Positions 8,726 through 17,971 of a stretch of 52,916 nucleotides of DNA are shown here, piece by piece; positions within the stretch are counted from its first letter, which is position 1, and the number at the start of each line of letters is the position of its first letter. Origin of the DNA: Knoellia aerolata DSM 18566 (GTDB taxonomy: Bacteria; Actinomycetota; Actinomycetes; Actinomycetales; Dermatophilaceae). The notes under the pieces are model-generated. The model was not told the DNA's origin, searched no databases, and worked only from the letters and a program-made list of their open reading frames with translations. Both the position numbers and the translations under genes were made by a program. The stretch lies in the NCBI RefSeq assembly GCF_000768695.1, contig NZ_AVPL01000023.1, positions 1 to 52,916 of the forward strand. Direction: 5' to 3'.

Positions 8726-9726
8726 AGGAAGACCGCGAAGACGGCGGGCTGGGTGCTGACGAGCTCGAGCCGGCCCCCGTTGTCCTCGGCGAGGTCGCGG
8801 GCCAGGGTCAGGCCCAGCCCCGACCCCGACGACGAGACCGACCGCTCGAAGATGTGCGGGGCGATCGCCGGGGCGACGCCCGCCCCCTCGTCGCCCAGCT
8901 CGACGACGACCGACGGGCCGGCCCGGCGGGCGGCGATGTCGACCGTGCCCCGGCCGTGCGCCAGGGCGTTCTCGACGAGGGTGGAGAGGATCTGGGCCAG
9001 CGCCACCGGCGTCGCCCGGACGCGGAGCCCGCGCTCGCCGTGGATCCGCATGCTCCGCTTCGATGCCGCGAACGCCGGCTGCCACTCGCGCTGCAGCGAG
9101 GCGAGCACCGCGTCGAGCGAGACGCTCGGGCGCGTCGGGTCGCTGACCCGGGTGCGCCCCATGAGGTCGTCGACGACCTTGCTCAGCCGCTCCACCTGGT
9201 CGATGGCGACCTGGGCCTCCTCCTGCACGACGGCGAGGTCGTCGGTGGACGCGATCTCGTCGAGCCGCATGAGCAGGGCGGTGAGCGGCGTGCGCAGCTG
9301 GTGCGACGCGTCCGCGGCGAAGTCGCGCTCGGCGGCGAGGTTGCGGGTCACCTGGTGAGCGCTGCGGGAGAGGACGTCGCTGATCCGGTCGAGCTCTCCG
9401 ATGCCGGAGTTGAGCGGCATGAACCGCGACTCGCCGGCGCCGAGGCGCTCGGCGCGGACGGCCAGCTCGGTCAGCGGGTCACCGAGGAGGCGTGAGCGTC
9501 GCTGCGCGACGAACCAGCCGACCGCGAGACCGAGCAGCATGAGCACGAGGATGAGACCCGTGAGGAGCATGACCCCCTGCAGGCCGGTCGTGACGCGCAC
9601 GATGTCGGCCCGCCTCTCGGGCGGCGCCGTCGACACGACGACGGCGACCACGAAGAGCGGAACGGCGAAGATCGCCAGCGTGGCACCCACGGCAGCGAGC
9701 GTGGACCTGAGGAGCAGCCGACGCAT
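8710..9726 (-). CDS. sensor histidine kinase
   Basis: Membrane sensor partner of the response regulator encoded 6 bases upstream. 338 aa. Two membrane segments at about residues 5-31 and 51-73 flank a short external loop (about 20 residues), so ligand sensing outside is minimal. A HAMP-like linker follows, then the dimerisation/phosphoacceptor helix ADASHQLRTPLTALLMRL with His at about 142, the N-box region ILSTLVENALAHG, and the G-box LGDEGAGVAP plus SGSGLGLTLARDL. The HATPase region has an unusual ELGDEGAGV in place of DnG.G but is otherwise complete. The signal is unknown. Confidence 0.92.
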   Translation of the reverse strand: MRRLLLRSTLAAVGATLAIFAVPLFVVAVVVSTAPPERRADIVRVTTGLQGVMLLTGLILVLMLLGLAVGWFVAQRRSRLLGDPLTELAVRAERLGAGESRFMPLNSGIGELDRISDVLSRSAHQVTRNLAAERDFAADASHQLRTPLTALLMRLDEIASTDDLAVVQEEAQVAIDQVERLSKVVDDLMGRTRVSDPTRPSVSLDAVLASLQREWQPAFAASKRSMRIHGERGLRVRATPVALAQILSTLVENALAHGRGTVDIAARRAGPSVVVELGDEGAGVAPAIAPHIFERSVSSSGSGLGLTLARDLAEDNGGRLELVSTQPAVFAVFLSEAE

Positions 9727-9732
9727 GCCCCG

Positions 9733-10413
9733 TCATTCCCCCGCAGGGTCGAACCGGAAGCCGACGCCCCGGATCGTCGTGATGTAGCGAGGCTGCATCG
9801 CGTCGTCGCCGAGCTTCTTGCGCAGGACGGAGATGTGCATGTCGAGGGTCTTGGTCGAGCCGTACCAGGCCGTCTCCCAGACGTCGCGCATGAGCTGCTC
9901 GCGCGAGACGACCTTGCCCTGGTGGCGGGCGAGGACCCGGATCAGCTCGTACTCCTTGGCGGTGAGCTGGATCTCCTCGTCATGGAGGAAGACCCGCCGC
10001 GACTCGGTGTCGACCCGGATGTCGGCCTGACCGGACGCCGGGGCGTCGGGGATGCCGCGCCGCAGCAGGGCCCGGGCGCGGGCGAGGAGCTCGGCGAGCC
10101 GGAACGGCTTGGTGACGTAGTCGTCGGCCCCGGCGTCGAGGCCCACCACGGTGTCGACCTCGTCGGCGCGGGCCGTGAGGACGATGACGGGGACGGTGTG
10201 GCCCTCGCCGCGCAGGCGGCGGCAGACCTCGAGGCCGTCCATCGTCGGGAGCCCGAGGTCGAGCACGACGAGGTCGGGGGCGTCGCTGCGAGCGGACTCC
10301 AGGGCCTCGCGGCCGTCGGCGCGCACCTCGACGTCGTACCCCTCGCGCCGCAGGGCCCGGGCCAGGGGCTCGGAGATCGCCGGGTCGTCCTCGGCGAGCA
10401 GCACGCGGGTCAT
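9733..10413 (-). CDS. OmpR/PhoB-type response regulator
   Basis: 226 aa counted from ATG at 10413 (a longer in-frame start adds 16 residues with no homology feel). The receiver domain has the acidic pair ED-D at 8-10, phosphoacceptor Asp about 52 in VVLDLGLPTMDG, Thr in VLTARAD and Lys in YVTKPFRLAEL. The winged-helix DNA-binding domain shows IQLTAKEYELIRVLARHQGKVVSREQL, WGS-like GSTKTLDMHISVLRKKLG and ITTIRGVGFRF. TAGCAT lies 7 bases before the ATG. It is first in a two-gene operon with the kinase. Confidence 0.94.
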   Translation of the reverse strand: MTRVLLAEDDPAISEPLARALRREGYDVEVRADGREALESARSDAPDLVVLDLGLPTMDGLEVCRRLRGEGHTVPVIVLTARADEVDTVVGLDAGADDYVTKPFRLAELLARARALLRRGIPDAPASGQADIRVDTESRRVFLHDEEIQLTAKEYELIRVLARHQGKVVSREQLMRDVWETAWYGSTKTLDMHISVLRKKLGDDAMQPRYITTIRGVGFRFDPAGE

Positions 10414-10420
10414 GGGGGCG

Positions 10421-10426
10421 ATGCTA
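10421..10426 (-). promoter_or_regulatory. -10 box of the response regulator-kinase operon
   Basis: TAGCAT on the minus strand with 7 bases to the ATG at 10413; leaderless pattern. Confidence 0.55.
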
Positions 10427-10442
10427 GTGGGGTGGGGGCCGG

Positions 10443-11510
10443 TCACGCGTGATGGTCCCACGACCGGGCCCGGCGCGCGCCGGTCGAGCGGGCCAGCTCG
10501 AACGGGGTCACCGTCCCGATCCCGCGCAGGTGGCGTCGCCGCTGCTCGATCATCGAGAAGCCGGACAGGGCGCCGAGCGCCCGCGCGACCTCGTCGTCGA
10601 CGAACACCCGCCCCGGCGGGGTGACGGCGGTGAGCCGCGAGGCCCGGTTCACCGTCGTGCCGAACACGTCACCGAGCCGGCTGATCACCTTGCCGGAGGC
10701 CATGCCGACGCGGACGTCGGGCAGCAGCGGGTCCTCCCCCATGGCGTCGACGAGGTCGAGCCCGATCGCGGCGGCGGCCGCGGCGTCGACGTGGACGAAG
10801 AGCACCTCGTCGCCGACCGTCTTGATGACCCGGCCGCCGTGGGTGGTGACGACGTCGCTCGCGAGCTCCTCGAAGCGCTGCACGAGCGTCGCGAGCTGCC
10901 GCTCGGTCATCCGGCGCACGAGCGAGGTGAACGACACGAGGTCGGCGAAGCCGACGACGCGCAGCGGCGCGCTCGGGTCGTGGTCGGTGTCCCGCGCGTC
11001 GGCGAGCATGCGCGTGATGGCCGCGGTGAGGTGGCGCCGCCACACGTAGACCATGAGCGGCTCGAGCTGGTCGGCGAGGTCGACGAGCAGGGTCGCGGCC
11101 TCCTCGGCCACCCCCCGCTCGGGCACGGCGCGGGCGTCCTTCTCCCCGATCTCGGCCTCCTGCTCGGCCGGGGTGATGTACTCGGCGACGAGCTGGGTCT
11201 GCCAGACGGCGAGCCGGTCGGCGGTGCGGGCGAAGGCCCGGGTCATCGCGAGCGCGAGGTCCTCGTCGAGGTCGTTGTCCCGCACGAGGTCGGCCACGCG
11301 GCGCAGGGCGTCGAGGTCGGCCTCGGTGAACATCACCTCCTCGTCGTCGACGATCTGGAAGCCCAGCGCGTGCCACAGCTTGCGGGCCTGGAGGAGCGAG
11401 ACCGAGGCCTCGCGGCTCACGTCGCGACGACCCATCGTCGCGGGGCGGCCGAGGAGCCGCGCCTCGACCTGGGCCTCGAGATCGCCCGGGCCCTCCGGCA
11501 CCTGCGCCAC
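10443..11510 (-). CDS. cya: class III adenylate cyclase with N-terminal regulatory domain (Rv1264-like)
   Basis: Makes cAMP from ATP. 355 aa from a GTG at 11510, chosen because GGAGGAGG stands 6 bases before it; the longer open frame upstream is antisense to birA. Residues about 15-110 resemble the Rv1264-type regulatory domain ([36 protein letters not shown], shown only as description of the family motif in parts: [27 protein letters not shown]), known in Rv1264 as an inhibitory module. The catalytic domain keeps metal Asp residues (GFADLVSFT and TVGDEVLF), the adenine-selecting Lys (VIKTVGDE) and the Asn-Arg pair ([10 protein letters not shown]), so it should be active. Streptomyces cya is likewise beside birA (from memory). 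Confidence 0.92.
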   Translation of the reverse strand: MAQVPEGPGDLEAQVEARLLGRPATMGRRDVSREASVSLLQARKLWHALGFQIVDDEEVMFTEADLDALRRVADLVRDNDLDEDLALAMTRAFARTADRLAVWQTQLVAEYITPAEQEAEIGEKDARAVPERGVAEEAATLLVDLADQLEPLMVYVWRRHLTAAITRMLADARDTDHDPSAPLRVVGFADLVSFTSLVRRMTERQLATLVQRFEELASDVVTTHGGRVIKTVGDEVLFVHVDAAAAAAIGLDLVDAMGEDPLLPDVRVGMASGKVISRLGDVFGTTVNRASRLTAVTPPGRVFVDDEVARALGALSGFSMIEQRRRHLRGIGTVTPFELARSTGARRARSWDHHA

Positions 11511-11536
11511 CTGCACCCTCCTCCACGACTCGGATC

Positions 11537-12271
11537 TCACCGGACGTGGACGACGTCCCCGGCGGCCACGGCACACGGACCGTCCCCGGTCCTCAGGCAC
11601 AGTCTGCCGTCTGCGTCGATCCCGGTCGCGACTCCCCGCAGCTGCGACGTCGGCAGGTGCACGACGACCTCCCGTCCCACGGTGGTGCAGGCGGCCTCGT
11701 AGGCCGCGCGGACGGCATACGCGTCGTCGTCCAGCTCGCGCAGGAGAGCCGCCAGACGGACGAGGTATGCCGTGAGCACCCGTTCGCGGCGTACCCCCGG
11801 TGCGCCCGCGAGCCGGAGCGAGGTCGCGGTGTCCACGGGGAGCTCGGCGCGGCCCTGGTCGACGTTGACCCCGGTGCCGACGACGACGCCCGCGGGCGTG
11901 AGCTCGGCGAGGATGCCGGCGACCTTGCGGTCCCCGTCGGCCGGGAGGAGGAGGTCGTTGGGCCACTTGAGCGAGGCCTCGAGCCCGCTCACGCTGGTGA
12001 GGGCGTCGCGCAGGGCGAGCCCGGCGACGAGCGGGACCCAGCCGAGGGGTGCGGTCTCGGGCCGCGGCACGAGGACGCTCGCCGCGATGCTGCTCCCGGG
12101 CGTCGTGGTCCACCCGCGGTCGAGCCGGCCGCGGCCGGTGCGCTGCTCCTCGGCGGTCACCACCCGCCAGGGCCGGCGGGCCTGGGCGAGCTCGGCGTTG
12201 GTGGAGCCGACCGACCCGTGCACCTCGACCGGCAGCCACGGCGGACCGGGTGTGACGAGGTCGGCATCCAT
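11537..12271 (-). CDS. birA: biotin--[acetyl-CoA-carboxylase] ligase
   Basis: Activates biotin with ATP and attaches it to the carrier lysine of acyl-CoA carboxylase alpha subunits. About 244 aa with no N-terminal HTH, so a mono-functional class I ligase, not a repressor. Motifs: [26 protein letters not shown] (biotin/ATP loop GRGR), [29 protein letters not shown], and a C-terminal SH3-like cap ending [18 protein letters not shown] at 12271 is preferred; GTG a few codons upstream is possible. Divergent from accD by 51 bases, matching its client pathway. Two GTATGCCG motifs lie inside (11713, 11765). Confidence 0.94.
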   Translation of the reverse strand: MDADLVTPGPPWLPVEVHGSVGSTNAELAQARRPWRVVTAEEQRTGRGRLDRGWTTTPGSSIAASVLVPRPETAPLGWVPLVAGLALRDALTSVSGLEASLKWPNDLLLPADGDRKVAGILAELTPAGVVVGTGVNVDQGRAELPVDTATSLRLAGAPGVRRERVLTAYLVRLAALLRELDDDAYAVRAAYEAACTTVGREVVVHLPTSQLRGVATGIDADGRLCLRTGDGPCAVAAGDVVHVR

Positions 12272-12309
12272 CGGTGGGCGAGCAGCAGGAAGGGTCACGG
12301 GGTCAAGGC

Positions 12310-12315
12310 TAGAGT
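12310..12315 (+). promoter_or_regulatory. -10 box of accD-accE, leaderless architecture
   Basis: TAGAGT followed by 7 bases and the accD ATG at 12323. It falls in the 51-base divergent gap with birA. Confidence 0.6.
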
Positions 12316-12322
12316 CGCCATC

Positions 12323-13959
<1,637 letters not shown>

Positions 13960-13963
<4 letters not shown>

Positions 13964-14175
13964 CGGACGCCACTGCGGCACAGCGCATCGAGGTCATCGG
14001 CGACGCCACCCCCGAACAGGTCGCCGCCCTCGTCGCGGTCCTCTCGGCCGCGTCCGGTGCTCCGGCCGACGCCGACGCGCCCCGAGCCGGGTCGGAGTGG
14101 GCGGCTCCGGCGCGGGCGATGCGCCGCCCCCTCACCCCCGGACCGGCCGCCTGGCAGAACTCCCTCCGTCCCTAA
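13960..14175 (+). CDS. accE5: acyl-CoA carboxylase epsilon subunit
   Basis: Small 71-aa protein whose ATG overlaps the accD stop (ATGA). The first half is an amphipathic helix ([15 protein letters not shown]); the end, [21 protein letters not shown], carries the Trp, basic and Gly-Pro-x-x-Trp pattern of actinobacterial epsilon subunits, which stabilise the AccA/AccD complex. The overlap and the position straight after the beta subunit are the strongest evidence. The first copy of the 65-bp intergenic repeat overlaps its stop codon. Confidence 0.85.
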
Positions 14176-14342
14176 CTCGCCAATTCCCCCGTTCGGCCCG
14201 CGACACGCCGGTATGCCGTCCGCTCCCCCTCCGTGCCCAACTCACCAATTCCCCCGTTCGGCCCGCGACACGCCGGTATGCCGTCCGCTCCCCCTCCGTG
14301 CCCAACTCACCAATTCCCCCGTTCGGCCCGCGACACGCCGGT
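14163..14342 (+). repeat. 65-bp tandem repeat, three copies (CCAATT element, locus 2)
   Basis: Copies begin at 14163, 14228 and 14293 with exact 65-base period. Each contains AACTC(A/G)CCAATTCCCCC, GTTCGGCCCGCGACACGCCG and, in the first two, GTATGCCGTCCGCTCCC. The third breaks off just before the GTATGCC part. It fills the gap between accE and the convergent MOSC gene. Spacers are identical, so this is not CRISPR. Confidence 0.85.
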
Positions 14343-14350
14343 GCCTCGAC

Positions 14351-15025
14351 CTAGGCACTCCGTGAGCGGGACCCGTCCCACTTGGCCAGGCGGGCCGCGA
14401 GCTCCGCGTGCCCGGCGGGAGTCAAGGCCCGGGCGCCCAGCACCTGCCGAGCGAGGTCACGGTCGCCCATCCACGCCCGGAACGCGGTCGGCACGGTGAT
14501 CCCGTGGCCGGGACGCCACGCCACCTCGACGAGGGCACCCGGACGGACGGTCCCCGGCTGAAGCACCGCCAGGTACGCCCCGGTCCGGCCCCGCGCCGTG
14601 AAGGCCTTGACCCAGCCGCGGACGCCCATGTGCGCGGCGAACGTCGCGCACGGCACCCTGGGCCCCGTCACCTGCAGCATCACGCTCCCCCCGACCCGCC
14701 ACTGCTCCCCCACCAGCGCCGCGTCGACGTCGAAGCCGGACGTGGTGAGGTTCTCGCCGAACGCCCCCGGCGCCAGGTCCCGACCGAGGTCGATTCCCCA
14801 CGAGTCCAGCTCCTCGCTGGCGAAGGCGTAGACCGCCTGGTCGGTCCCTCCGTGGTGCTTGCGGTTCATCACGGCATCACCCTCGACCCCGCTGCCGCCC
14901 GTCCCCTTGGGGCCGGGGTCGAACACGTGGATCTCGTCGGTCGACCGCTTGTCGATCCCGGTCGGGCGCTTGATGATTCCCGCCCTCGGCGGACTGGTGT
15001 TGACCGAGTGCACGCGCGCTGACAT
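14351..15025 (-). CDS. MOSC domain protein (YiiM-like)
   Basis: MOSC domains bind sulfur or molybdenum cofactor; YiiM-type proteins act in reduction of N-hydroxylated compounds. 224 aa from ATG at 15025. Seen: VHSVNTS start, TGIDKRST, KGTGGSGVEGDAVMNRKHHGG (shown in part), DQAVYAFASEEL, PGAFGENLTTSGFDVDAALVGE (in part), GSVMLQVTGPRVPCATFAAHMG with the conserved Cys, and RTGAYLAVLQPG. TAGGAT lies 7 bases before the ATG, leaderless pattern. Divergent from the DUF559-type gene. Substrate unknown. Confidence 0.88.
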   Translation of the reverse strand: MSARVHSVNTSPPRAGIIKRPTGIDKRSTDEIHVFDPGPKGTGGSGVEGDAVMNRKHHGGTDQAVYAFASEELDSWGIDLGRDLAPGAFGENLTTSGFDVDAALVGEQWRVGGSVMLQVTGPRVPCATFAAHMGVRGWVKAFTARGRTGAYLAVLQPGTVRPGALVEVAWRPGHGITVPTAFRAWMGDRDLARQVLGARALTPAGHAELAARLAKWDGSRSRSA

Positions 15026-15032
15026 GCGGTGA

Positions 15033-15038
15033 ATCCTA
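15033..15038 (-). promoter_or_regulatory. -10 box of the MOSC gene, leaderless architecture
   Basis: TAGGAT on the minus strand, 7 bases before the ATG at 15025. A GTATGCCG copy (15063-15070) lies 25 bases further upstream. Confidence 0.55.
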
Positions 15039-15091
15039 TGGGCTGTGGAAAACCCGGATCGGGTATGCCGGTCAGTCGCCACAGTGTTCCC

Positions 15092-16006
15092 ATGTCCGAC
15101 TTCGACCCCTTCCGCCCCTTCCTCACGGACTGGGCCCGAGCGGCCGGCGTGAGCAGGCGAGAACTGGCGGGACCGGCATACCGACAGATCTTCCGAGGAG
15201 TGCACGTCAGTGCCGTGGTGCCCGACTCCCTCGTGGTCCGAGGCCGCGCCGCCCTGCTCCGGGCGCCCTCGCACGCACTGCTGAGCCATGACAGCGCAGC
15301 ACAGCTGTGGGTCCCTTCGTGGCCGCGCAGCAGCGAGGTGCATCTGGCGTTCAGCCGCAGCGTCAAGACGATCGGCGACGGCATCCGGACTCACCGCTTC
15401 ACCTATCGGATGGAGCGGTGGAGTCGGCACGGGTTGCCCGTCACGGGTCCGGCCATGACCTTCATCCACCTCTCGGTCCGGCTCGACCTCGTCGAGCTCG
15501 TCTGCTTCGGTGATCGCCTCGTCGCTCGAGGGGTCATCTCGCCGGAGGAGCTCGTGCAGGCTGCGCTCGCCTGGGAGGGCCACGGCCGGCGGGCCTCGAT
15601 CACCGCCGCCCGGCTGGTGCGGGCCCGCTCGGAGTCGGTCCCGGAGACCCAGAGCCGACTCCTCATGGTCCTTGCCGGGCTTCCGGAACCGCAGTGCAAC
15701 CACCCCTACCTGGTCGACGGGACGGAACGCTTCCGGCTCGACCTGGCCTGGGTCGGGGCGAAGGTGGCGCTGGAGTACGACGGTCGTTGGCACGACGAAC
15801 CAGGGCAACGGGCCAAGGACGAGGCCCGCCGCAGGGAGATGCGCGCCGCCGGCTGGATCATCATCGTCATCCGAGCCGTGGACCTGTACGACCACCCCGA
15901 TGACGTCGTGCGCCGGGTGGCTGACGCGCTGCGCGAGCGCGGGTGCACCGTCGACGTGAGTCTCGCCTACCAGCGGTGGTTCCAGCCGCGAGGCATCGTC
16001 GCCTGA
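15092..16006 (+). CDS. DUF559 / Vsr-like nuclease-fold protein with AbiEi-like N-terminus
   Basis: 304 aa, no membrane segment. The N-terminal part (WARAAGVSRRELAGPAYRQIFRGVHV) looks like the AbiEi-type winged-helix opening found on many actinobacterial proteins; the C-terminal part has the Vsr/DUF559 endonuclease-like pattern, FRLDLAWVGAKVALEYDGRWHD with Asp, Glu and Asp, then a basic helix and AAGWIIIVIRAVDLYDHPD. The acidic set suggests a metal site. ATG at 15092 is preferred; an upstream ATG adds 21 residues without homology look. The biological role of this abundant actinobacterial family is not known; a nuclease or DNA-repair/defence role is inference. Confidence 0.75.
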   Translation: MSDFDPFRPFLTDWARAAGVSRRELAGPAYRQIFRGVHVSAVVPDSLVVRGRAALLRAPSHALLSHDSAAQLWVPSWPRSSEVHLAFSRSVKTIGDGIRTHRFTYRMERWSRHGLPVTGPAMTFIHLSVRLDLVELVCFGDRLVARGVISPEELVQAALAWEGHGRRASITAARLVRARSESVPETQSRLLMVLAGLPEPQCNHPYLVDGTERFRLDLAWVGAKVALEYDGRWHDEPGQRAKDEARRREMRAAGWIIIVIRAVDLYDHPDDVVRRVADALRERGCTVDVSLAYQRWFQPRGIVA

Positions 16007-16009
16007 CGA

Positions 16010-16052
16010 GGACCTCCGGGCCCACGCGTCAGGACCTGCGGACCCACGCGTA
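16010..16052 (+). repeat. 22-bp imperfect direct repeat, two copies
   Basis: AGGACCT(C/G)CGG(G/A)CCCACGCGT occurs at 16010 and 16032 after the DUF559-type gene stop. Role unknown. Confidence 0.6.
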
Positions 16053-16063
16053 TGGCGGGCGGA

Positions 16064-16112
16064 CGGCATACGGCGTGTGGCGTGCGCAACGGGGGAATTG
16101 GCGAGTTGGGGC
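16064..16112 (-). repeat. CCAATT composite element, inverted copy (locus 3)
   Basis: Read on the minus strand: CCCCAACTCGCCAATTCCCC, CGTT, 16 variable bases, then GTATGCCGTCCGC. This is the same order and nearly the same spacing as the 65-bp units at 14163-14292, but inverted, single, and with a different 16-base middle. It lies just before the DUF885 promoter. Confidence 0.8.
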
Positions 16113-16119
16113 CCGGGGG

Positions 16120-16125
16120 TAGCGT
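16120..16125 (+). promoter_or_regulatory. -10 box of the DUF885 gene
   Basis: TAGCGT, then 7 bases, then the GTG at 16133; leaderless pattern. Confidence 0.55.
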
Positions 16126-16132
16126 GCGGCGG

Positions 16133-17908
16133 GTGACCGACACCTCCAGCTCCTCCAGCTCCTCCAGCTCCTCCAGCTCCTCCAGCTCCTCCAGCTCCTC
16201 CGGCTCCTCCAGCTCCGCCACGTCCTCCACGTCCTTCCGGCGGGAGCCCACCGCCGTCGACGCGATCGCCGAGGGTCACTTCGACGCCGTCATGGAGAGC
16301 AGCCCGATCGAGGCCACCTACCTCGGCGTCGACGTCCGGCAGGGCGAGCTCGACGACTTCTCGCCGGAGGGGTACCGCGCCCGGGCCGAGCTCGCCCGGG
16401 CCACCCTCGCCCGGCTCGAGACCGTCGAGGCGGTCGACGACATCGACCGGGTGACCGTGGCCGCGATGCGCGAGCGGCTCGAGCTCGACGTCGCCATCCA
16501 CGAGTCGGGGTATGACCGCGCCGACCTCAACGTCATCGCCTCCCCGATGCAGTCGATCCGCGACGTGTTCGACCTCATGCCCACCGACACGCCGGAGCAG
16601 TGGGCGACCATCACGACCCGGCTCGGCGTCGTGCCGACGGCCCTCGAGCAGTGGTGCGCCTCGCTCCTCGCGTCGGCGGCGGAGGGCCGCGTGTCCGCCC
16701 GGCGCCAGGTCGTTGCCTGCATCAGCCAGTGCGACGACCTCGTCGGCGACGACGGCTTCTTCGCCACCTTCGCCGCCGGTGCCCGCACCACGGACGGCCA
16801 GCCGCTGCCCGAGGAGCAGCGGACCGCGCTGGCCAACGCCGCCACTCGCGCCGGCGACGCCTACGCGGACCTCAAGGTGTTGCTGCGCGACCGGCTGCTC
16901 GACCTCGCCCCGGCCGAGGACGCCGTCGGCCGCGAGCGCTACCAGCTCGCCAGCCGGCACTTCCTCGGCGCGACCGTCGACCTCGAGGAGACCTACGCCT
17001 GGGGTCAGGAGGAGACCGACCGCCTCGACGCCGAGATGCGGCGCACGGCGGAGCGGATCCGGCCCGGCGCCACCGTCAAGGAGGCGATGAAGGCCCTGGG
17101 CGAGGACCCGGCCTACCGGCTGGACGGCACCGACGAGCTCCAGCGGTGGATGCAGACCAAGGCCGACGAGGTCATGGACCTGCTCGACGGGACGCACTTC
17201 GACATCCCCGCCCCCGTGCGCACGATCGAGTGCCGCATCGCCCCCACCCACACCGGCGGCATCTACTACACCGGCCCCAGCGAGGACTTCACCCGACCGG
17301 GCCGGATGTGGTGGTCGGTGCCCCGGGGCGTCGAGACGTTCGGGACGTGGGCCGAGCTGAGCACGGTCTACCACGAGGGGGTCCCGGGCCACCACCTCCA
17401 GGTCGCCCAGACGACCTACCGCGCCGAGCTGCTCAACCGGTGGCGGCGGATGCTCTGCTGGGTGAGCGGGCACGGCGAGGGCTGGGCGCTCTACGCCGAG
17501 CGGCTCATGGTCGAGCTCGGCTTCATGGACGACCCGGGCAACTACCTCGGCTTCCTCGATGCACAGTCGCTGCGCGCGGCCCGCGTCGTCCTCGACATCG
17601 GGATCCACTGCGGCTTCGAGGCGCCGGCGGAGGTCGGTGGTGGCGAGTGGACCTACGACAAGGCGTGGCAGTACCTGGGCGCCCACGCCAACAACGACGA
17701 GGCGTCGCTGCGCTTCGAGCTCGACCGCTACCTCGGCTGGCCGGGGCAGGCGCCGAGCTACAAGATCGGCGAGCGGATCTGGATGCAGCTGCGCGACGAG
17801 ACCGCGGCGAGAGAGGGCGACGCGTTCGACCCGAAGGCGTTCCACCGACGGGCCCTCGACGTCGGCTCCGTCGGCCTCGACGCCCTCGTCGAGGCCATGC
17901 GCCGCTGA
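16133..17908 (+). CDS. DUF885 family metallohydrolase with poly-Ser N-terminus
   Basis: Zinc-peptidase-like protein of the DUF885 family, probably cytoplasmic. From GTG at 16133 it has 591 aa. Residues about 3-30 are almost pure Ser, encoded by an in-frame 9-bp DNA repeat (CTCCAGCTC). The body shows the family marks TGGIYYTGPSEDF, YHEGVPGHHLQVAQ (HExxxxGHH metal site) and SGHGEGWALYAERLMVELG (second Glu), and a C-terminal PGQAPSYKIGERIWMQLR. Enzymatic substrate unknown; peptidase is inference from the metal site. The Ser tract lies outside the catalytic body and may vary in length between strains. Confidence 0.88.
   Translation: MTDTSSSSSSSSSSSSSSSSSSSGSSSSATSSTSFRREPTAVDAIAEGHFDAVMESSPIEATYLGVDVRQGELDDFSPEGYRARAELARATLARLETVEAVDDIDRVTVAAMRERLELDVAIHESGYDRADLNVIASPMQSIRDVFDLMPTDTPEQWATITTRLGVVPTALEQWCASLLASAAEGRVSARRQVVACISQCDDLVGDDGFFATFAAGARTTDGQPLPEEQRTALANAATRAGDAYADLKVLLRDRLLDLAPAEDAVGRERYQLASRHFLGATVDLEETYAWGQEETDRLDAEMRRTAERIRPGATVKEAMKALGEDPAYRLDGTDELQRWMQTKADEVMDLLDGTHFDIPAPVRTIECRIAPTHTGGIYYTGPSEDFTRPGRMWWSVPRGVETFGTWAELSTVYHEGVPGHHLQVAQTTYRAELLNRWRRMLCWVSGHGEGWALYAERLMVELGFMDDPGNYLGFLDAQSLRAARVVLDIGIHCGFEAPAEVGGGEWTYDKAWQYLGAHANNDEASLRFELDRYLGWPGQAPSYKIGERIWMQLRDETAAREGDAFDPKAFHRRALDVGSVGLDALVEAMRR
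16139..16212 (+). repeat. 9-bp in-frame minisatellite coding poly-Ser
   Basis: CTCCAGCTC repeated about seven to eight times with one CTCCGGCTC variant. Because the unit is 9 bases, gain or loss keeps the DUF885 frame. Confidence 0.8.
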
Positions 17909-17971
17909 CCCGACCGGGGACGACGGGCAGGCGCGCGGCGCACTCCCCCGCCGGCCGGTGACAATGTTCCG

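Noticed and set aside
14163-14342. Possible CRISPR array
   Set aside because: The 65-bp units repeat completely, including the between-core parts; there are no unique spacers and no cas genes.
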